DNA of 6,200 bases from JAGNHB01 sp964436005 (GTDB lineage Bacteria; Acidobacteriota; JAAYUB01): the NCBI GenBank assembly GCA_964436005.1, contig CAYTBK010000207.1, positions 1 to 6,200 on the forward strand, written 5' to 3'. The notes beneath the pieces were generated by a model. The model was not told the DNA's origin, made no database searches, and was given only the letters and a program-made list of their open reading frames with translations. A program made the translations under genes and the position numbers. Each line of letters starts with the position of its first letter. Positions within the stretch are counted from its first letter, which is position 1. Shown here piece by piece: positions 1 to 3,553 of this stretch.

Positions 1-554
1 TCCTTGAGGGCTTCCGTGCCGCCGGTGGAGGCCCCGACCACGACGACCTTCTCCGTCGTCTCGATCATGGCCCGGCTCGTGGGCTTGGCCAGGATCACAT
101 CGGCCGTCAGCTTGGGGGACGGCCCCAGGTTCGGCACGAGCTTCTTCAACCGGGCGGTCGCCGCCGCCTTGACCGCGTCGACGATGCGGATGGAGGACTC
201 CTCCAGGAAAACCTTGGCCCCGGTCCTGGGCTTGGTGATGATCTCCACGGCGCCGAGCTCCAGCGCCCGCAGGGCGGTTTCCGAACCCTCCCCGGTCAGG
301 CTGGAGCACATGACCACGGGCAGCGGGTGCTGTTTCATGATCTTCTGCAGAAAGGTGATGCCGTCCATCCGGGGCATCTCCACGTCCAGGGTGATGACGT
401 CGGGCGCGACGCTGCGCATGCGCTCGGCGGCGACATACGGGTCGCCGGCTGCACCGATGACCTCGATCTCCGGATCGGCGGACAGGATTTCCGTCAGGGT
501 CTGCCGGACGACGGCCGAGTCGTCCACGATCAGCACTTTAATCTTTTTGTCCAT
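1..554 (-). CDS. cheB: CheB, chemotaxis response regulator protein-glutamate methylesterase (3' end cut by window)
   Basis: CheB removes methyl groups from receptor glutamates (and can deamidate glutamines) when its receiver is phosphorylated by CheA. The visible 184 codons begin MDKKIKVLIVDDSAVVRQ. The receiver shows the acidic pair D11/D12, the phospho-acceptor D57 within LDVEMPRMDG, the switch position S84 and K108 followed by P109. A linker of about 60 residues leads to VVVVGASTGGTEALK, the start of the esterase domain, in which S176 matches the catalytic serine. The remaining histidine and aspartate of the triad and the rest of the domain lie beyond base 1. The ATG at 554-552 is preceded by AAGGA six bases upstream and overlaps the end of cheD by 17 bases, so the two are probably translationally coupled. 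This gene closes the visible receptor-modification set. Identification is secure; only completeness is unknown. Confidence 0.97.
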   Translation of the reverse strand, partial: MDKKIKVLIVDDSAVVRQTLTEILSADPEIEVIGAAGDPYVAAERMRSVAPDVITLDVEMPRMDGITFLQKIMKQHPLPVVMCSSLTGEGSETALRALELGAVEIITKPRTGAKVFLEESSIRIVDAVKAAATARLKKLVPNLGPSPKLTADVILAKPTSRAMIETTEKVVVVGASTGGTEALK

Positions 555-1050
555 GCCCAATCCTTTTCAGAAGGACCTCCCCGGTCCCCGTGTTGAAATA
601 GATCCGCCGCCCCTCGGTTCCGCCCGTATCCTGCGCGGCCAGGACGATCCCGAAACGGTCCAGCGTCTCCAGGGCCGCCGCCACGTTGTTCTTGCCGACC
701 AGAACGCTCTCCTTCACGCCCTGGCTCGACGAGAAAGTGCAAGCCCCGCCGAACATCTTCGCTTCCAGTTCGGAACAAAATATTCCCCTGTGCTGGAATC
801 TGGCGACCATGTGCTCGATGGATGTGTCGACGAACCGGAGCTTGTCGATTTCGACAATTCGGCCGGCGCCAGGCCGATACCAGGGGAGCATGGCGTGGCA
901 GACGGCGCTGAACCCCTGTTCCTTGTGCCGCATGGTGATGGCGACGCAGGACCCGAGAATCGTTTCGACCCATTCCGCGCGACGGGTGAAATGCACCTCG
1001 CAGGGCTTGAGGAAAATGGTGGAGACGCCCTTGAGGGGACCCGCATTCAT
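538..1050 (-). CDS. cheD: CheD, chemoreceptor glutamine deamidase
   Basis: CheD deamidates specific glutamines on chemoreceptors, converting them to methylatable glutamates; in some bacteria it also binds CheC. The 170-residue length is normal for the family. The catalytic cysteine is seen in ETILGSCVAI (C35) and the histidine in AVCHAMLPW (H52), with the 17-residue spacing I recall for the Thermotoga enzyme. Other family signatures are RFVDTSIEHMV, LEAKMFGGACTF, VGKNNVAAALETL and a C-terminal GGTEGRRIYFNTGTGEVLLKR block. The ATG at 1050-1048 overlaps the stop of the upstream cheR-like gene as ATGA and has AGGA seven bases before it. No cheC is visible nearby, so how its activity is tuned is unknown. 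The adjacent receptor has an EQ pair (E615/Q616) in its methylation helix that could be a substrate. Confidence 0.95.
   Translation of the reverse strand: MNAGPLKGVSTIFLKPCEVHFTRRAEWVETILGSCVAITMRHKEQGFSAVCHAMLPWYRPGAGRIVEIDKLRFVDTSIEHMVARFQHRGIFCSELEAKMFGGACTFSSSQGVKESVLVGKNNVAAALETLDRFGIVLAAQDTGGTEGRRIYFNTGTGEVLLKRIGHGQKD
561..565 (-). promoter_or_regulatory. Ribosome binding site of cheB
   Basis: The minus strand reads AAGGA, six bases before the cheB ATG and inside the end of cheD. It supports that ATG and fits coupled translation of the two genes. Confidence 0.6.
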
Positions 1051-1697
1051 GCAAGTTTCCTGAAGACGCCCGGCCCGGTCCGGGAAAAAACGTTCTCCGT
1101 CTCGGCGGGGCTGTCGTTCTGCCCGAGAAACACGAACCCGCCTCGCGGCATCATTTCGTAGAACCGGTCCAGCAGGTACTCCCGGAGATCGACGTCCAGG
1201 TTCGCGAACCCGTTCCGCCAGAAGATGATGTCCACGCTTTCCCGCAGCGTGACCTCTTCCTCGGCCGGGGAGAGCTGCCGGAAGGAGATGCAGGAGCGCA
1301 CGTCGGGGGCCACGCGCACCAGCGCCCGGGACCGGTCCCGGCTGCGGAGCAGCCCGTTGGCGCGCACATTCTCCGGCAGATTCTCCGTCAGTTCCTCGGG
1401 GTAGACCCCCACCCGGGCTATCTCCAGCAACTTGCGTTCAGAGTCGGTGCCGAGGATTTCATATCGGAAGCCGAAGCCGGGGAAACGGCACCCGAACTGG
1501 TGCAGCAGCAAGCCTACCGTGTACGGTTCTTCGCCCGTCCCGCAGCCGGGGCACCAGACCATCAGCTTGCGGCGCACGCCGGCGCCCATGGTCTTCACCA
1601 ACTCCGGCAGCGCGGTGCGCACCAGGTATTCAAGCTGGTCCGGATCCTTGAAAAATTCCTTTCGCGGTATGGGATTGACGTTTGGGGGCCCCGCCAT
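1047..1697 (-). CDS. CheR-type methyltransferase catalytic domain, lacking the N-terminal domain (second paralog)
   Basis: This 216-residue protein matches the SAM-binding C-terminal domain of CheR, which methylates receptor glutamates. It shows WCPGCGTGEEPYTVGLLL (residues 48-65, the canonical SAM-binding loop), ILGTDSERKLLEIARVGVYP (81-100, the acidic strand-2 region), DIIFWRNGFANLD (156-168, motif around the conserved RN) and a C-terminal PRGGFVFLGQNDSP strand. The usual N-terminal helical domain of about 70 residues is missing. The usual FFR motif just before the SAM fold reads EFFKD (F15, F16, K17), so its arginine is a lysine. The region around 105-140 is short of the usual beta-subdomain pattern. 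I start it at the ATG at 1697 because GGAGG precedes it and because the in-frame extension upstream translates the hydrolase gene out of frame and does not resemble CheR. It may be a divergent CheR or a non-catalytic partner. Confidence 0.85.
   Translation of the reverse strand: MAGPPNVNPIPRKEFFKDPDQLEYLVRTALPELVKTMGAGVRRKLMVWCPGCGTGEEPYTVGLLLHQFGCRFPGFGFRYEILGTDSERKLLEIARVGVYPEELTENLPENVRANGLLRSRDRSRALVRVAPDVRSCISFRQLSPAEEEVTLRESVDIIFWRNGFANLDVDLREYLLDRFYEMMPRGGFVFLGQNDSPAETENVFSRTGPGVFRKLA
1058..1061 (-). promoter_or_regulatory. Ribosome binding site of cheD
   Basis: AGGA on the minus strand lies seven bases ahead of the cheD ATG. It sits within the last codons of the upstream methyltransferase gene, consistent with re-initiation at the ATGA overlap. 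Confidence 0.5.
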
Positions 1698-1700
1698 GAT

Positions 1701-1705
1701 CCTCC
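1701..1705 (-). promoter_or_regulatory. Ribosome binding site deciding the start of the second cheR-like gene
   Basis: GGAGG on the minus strand stands three bases before the ATG at 1697, closer than usual, in the 29-base gap after the hydrolase stop. The next in-frame ATG (codon 37) would remove the FFK motif. This site therefore supports a 216-residue product over longer or shorter alternatives. Confidence 0.55.
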
Positions 1706-1726
1706 GTTCCCCGTCTGGATAGCCGC

Positions 1727-2332
1727 TCAGTCCACGATGTGACTCTTGCGTACATTGACCAGCGTCCGCTGGAGCATTTCCATGGCGTCTCGATCCACCG
1801 GGTCGTCGTGCCCGGAGTAGATGACCTGGATGTCCAGGCTGGCCAGGCGTTCCAGCGCATGAAGGAACTCCCGGGAATAGGACCCTCCCGGCATCATCAC
1901 CCGCACGGGCGTATCGCCCGAAAACAGGACGCCGTCTTCGGCGCAGTAGTAGCAAACGGAATCGTTGGAATGCCCGGGGGTCCAGATCACCTCGAAATCC
2001 CTGTCGCCGAAACGGAGCACCTGCCCGTCCTCGAGCAGGTTCATTGTATCGACACGTTCGTAACGTGTAAAGGCGAAAACTCTCGGGTTGTACCGCTCCA
2101 CGACGGGCACCACCCCGCCGGCATGGTCGAAGTGGTTGTGGGTGATCGCCACCTGCTCCACGCCGCGCTTCCCGACCCCCGTGTGGACCAGGGAAATCTC
2201 ATGGAGAACCCAGGCGTCCGTGCCCGGGTCGACCAACGTGTTCACGTCTTCGAGGCGGTTCCAGGACCCCAGGACGAGATACGAATTGCAGCTGTACTGG
2301 CTGGGGTTGCCCCGGAGCCGGATGATCTTCAC
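1727..2332 (-). CDS. Metallo-beta-lactamase-fold hydrolase embedded in the che operon
   Basis: This 201-residue cytoplasmic protein (no signal peptide or membrane segment seen) has the full metal-binding set of the MBL superfamily. THNHFDHAGG gives H65, H67, D69 and H70; TPGHSND gives H121; FSGDTP gives D140; IYSGHDDPV gives H175. NSYLVLGS near residue 16 and LVDPGTD near 33 are typical of the fold's first strands. The pattern fits a glyoxalase II/lactonase-like hydrolase with a dinuclear metal site; the substrate cannot be read from sequence. It starts with GTG at 2332-2330, overlapping the stop of the upstream cheR-like gene as GTGA, with AAAGG seven bases before. A second cheR-like gene follows after 29 bases. 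That coupling suggests a role connected to the chemosensory pathway, which is inference. It is not a standard che gene. Confidence 0.9.
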   Translation of the reverse strand: MKIIRLRGNPSQYSCNSYLVLGSWNRLEDVNTLVDPGTDAWVLHEISLVHTGVGKRGVEQVAITHNHFDHAGGVVPVVERYNPRVFAFTRYERVDTMNLLEDGQVLRFGDRDFEVIWTPGHSNDSVCYYCAEDGVLFSGDTPVRVMMPGGSYSREFLHALERLASLDIQVIYSGHDDPVDRDAMEMLQRTLVNVRKSHIVD

Positions 2333-2943
2333 CTTTCCGCCTTTACCTTGCGGAACAGCTGGGCGTTGGGCACGACCCGCTCGAACAGGGGGCCGACCGC
2401 CTCCGGCAGCTTCTGCGTCTGCTCCATGATGAAAAACCCGCCCTCCAGCAAGGACGCGTGAAACATGCGGATCACCTGGACGCGCTCCTCGGGCTGGAAG
2501 TGGAGCAGGACATTCTTGCAGACCACCAGGGAGTAATCGCTCCCCACCGGTACCATCGTCAGCAGGTCGTGGCGCCAGTATACCAGCCGGCTCCGCACCC
2601 GTTCATCCAGTTTGAAGTATCCCTCCCGCGAGGAGGGGGCAAAGTACTTGGTGAAGATTTCCGGGGGAATGCGTTTCAGTTCTTCCTCGACGTACTCCCC
2701 CGACTCGATGATGCTGCGGAACAGGTTGCTTCCGTCGATGTCGCTGGCGTCGATGCGCAGGTTGCGGAAGGCGAAGTGGCCCATTTTTTCGGCGAGCAGG
2801 ATGGCCAGCGAAAAGGGTTCCTGCCCCATGGCGCAACCGGCGTCCCACACCTTGACCAGGCTTTTCCCGGCGCAGAAAGGCAGCATGTGCTCCACAGCGC
2901 ATTCCAATGTCTGCAGATCCCGGAAAAAGAAGGTGAAGGCCAT
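2329..2943 (-). CDS. CheR-type methyltransferase catalytic domain, lacking the N-terminal domain (first paralog)
   Basis: This 204-residue protein is the SAM-dependent domain of a receptor methyltransferase of the CheR family. FTFFFRDLQTLE (residues 3-14) matches the CheR FFR motif. The SAM loop is WDAGCAMGQEPFSLAILLAE (33-52), with AMGQEPF where CheR normally has STGEEPY. DASDIDGSNL (65-74) is the acidic strand, and PPEIFTKYF (93-101) with the following REGYFKLDERVRSRLVYWRHDLL forms a recognisable beta-subdomain. VVCKNVLLHF (140-149) replaces the usual FCRNVLIYF. Canonical CheR is about 270-290 residues; the N-terminal helical domain is absent and cannot be hidden upstream, because an in-frame stop (that of cheW) lies only 11 codons before the ATG. 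AAGGG lies seven bases before that ATG. The SAM loop substitutions leave open whether it is catalytically active. Confidence 0.88.
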   Translation of the reverse strand: MAFTFFFRDLQTLECAVEHMLPFCAGKSLVKVWDAGCAMGQEPFSLAILLAEKMGHFAFRNLRIDASDIDGSNLFRSIIESGEYVEEELKRIPPEIFTKYFAPSSREGYFKLDERVRSRLVYWRHDLLTMVPVGSDYSLVVCKNVLLHFQPEERVQVIRMFHASLLEGGFFIMEQTQKLPEAVGPLFERVVPNAQLFRKVKAER

Positions 2944-2976
2944 GCCTGGGCCCTTTCCGCGGTATTGACGCGGTGT

Positions 2977-3483
2977 TCAGCGTCCCTCGGCCGGTGGCGC
3001 GGCACCCTGCCCCTGGACGAGGGAAAGCTCGTCGGCCGAGAATACCATGTTGATGTCCAGAATGATGACGAACTGCTCCTCCCGCTTGCCCATCCCCTTG
3101 ATGAACTCTGTCCGCAGATGGGTGCCGAGTTTGGGCGGCGGCTCGATCTGCCCGGGTTCCAGTTCCACCACCTCCTGGACCGAATCGGCCAGCGCGCCCA
3201 GGACGGCGGTCTCCGACTCGTAGTTGATCTCCACGATGATGATGCAGGTGTTGACGGTCTTCTCCGTGGGGCTCATGCCGAACTTCAGGCGCAGGTCGAT
3301 GACCGGCACCACGCTGCCGCGGAGGTTGATCACGCCACGCATGAACTCCGGGGTCTTGGGGACCTTGGTGATGGCGGTGAAATCCAGGACTTCCCGCACC
3401 TGCGAGATGTCCAGGGCGTAGATCTCCTCGCCGAGCTTGAATGTCAGGTACTGCGATGTATTCGTGATGGAAGCGACACTCAT
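2977..3483 (-). CDS. cheW: CheW, chemotaxis coupling protein
   Basis: CheW is the cytoplasmic adaptor that links chemoreceptor tips to the kinase CheA. The 168-residue product has the full single CheW domain. QYLTFKLGEEIYALDISQ (from about residue 11) leads into VREVLDF, then VPKTPEFMRGVINLRGSVVP with the conserved NLRG arginine, then VIDLRLKFG. A central strand follows with ALADSVQEVVELEPGQIE, and the end is EFIKGMGKREEQFVIILDIN. A short Ala/Pro-rich tail follows. I choose the ATG at 3483 over a GTG one codon upstream because AGGAGG lies four bases from the ATG but only one base from the GTG. It sits 70 bases after the receptor stop and 33 bases before the first cheR-like gene, and is the natural partner of that receptor. 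Confidence 0.97.
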   Translation of the reverse strand: MSVASITNTSQYLTFKLGEEIYALDISQVREVLDFTAITKVPKTPEFMRGVINLRGSVVPVIDLRLKFGMSPTEKTVNTCIIIVEINYESETAVLGALADSVQEVVELEPGQIEPPPKLGTHLRTEFIKGMGKREEQFVIILDINMVFSADELSLVQGQGAAPPAEGR

Positions 3484-3487
3484 CACT

Positions 3488-3493
3488 CCTCCT
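3488..3493 (-). promoter_or_regulatory. Strong ribosome binding site of cheW
   Basis: The minus strand reads AGGAGG, the full consensus, with AGTG between it and the ATG. It is the strongest Shine-Dalgarno in the window and is independent of upstream translation. It decides for the ATG rather than the overlapping GTG. Confidence 0.8.
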
Positions 3494-3507
3494 GATGCAA
3501 AAGTGCG

Positions 3508-3551
3508 CGCCGGCGGGCCCGGGACGGGACTGCGGCCAGGGCCCGCCCGCG
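3508..3551 (-). terminator. GC-rich inverted repeat between receptor gene and cheW, possible terminator or attenuator
   Basis: GGCGGGCCC and GGGCCCGCC (plus-strand positions 3512-3520 and 3539-3547) are perfect 9-bp complements with an 18-base loop. Three more pairs (3508-3510 with 3549-3551) extend the stem after one mismatch. On the minus strand the hairpin starts three bases after the receptor stop codon and is followed five bases later by TTTT (3499-3502). The short, displaced T-run makes it a weak intrinsic terminator at best. It could thin out transcription between the abundant receptor and the downstream genes, or protect the receptor mRNA 3' end. Confidence 0.45.
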
Positions 3552-3553
3552 TC

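Noticed and set aside
4..1161. A 385-codon plus-strand open frame opposite cheB and cheD.
   Set aside because: It has no recognisable domain and lies opposite clear cheB and cheD reading frames with matching motifs.
1047..1955. A longer, 302-residue version of the second cheR-like gene starting inside the hydrolase gene.
   Set aside because: The extra N-terminal residues are an Arg/Gly/Pro-rich out-of-frame reading of the hydrolase and do not resemble a CheR N-terminal domain. The ATG at 1697 has its own GGAGG.
1727..2332. The MBL protein as an oxygen-sensing diiron (ODP/FprA-like) chemotaxis protein.
   Set aside because: Those proteins carry HxExDH-type ligands. This one has HNHFDH (histidine at the second position) and no flavodoxin domain, so a hydrolase is more likely.
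2329..2943. The first cheR-like gene as a pseudogene fragment of a full-length cheR.
   Set aside because: It has its own start, an intact frame, recognisable C-terminal domain motifs and translational coupling to the next gene. A second gene at the locus is shortened at the same boundary, which argues for an architecture rather than decay.
3484..3486. GTG at 3486 as the cheW start.
   Set aside because: It is only one base from AGGAGG, too close for initiation; the adjacent ATG at 3483 has a better spacing.
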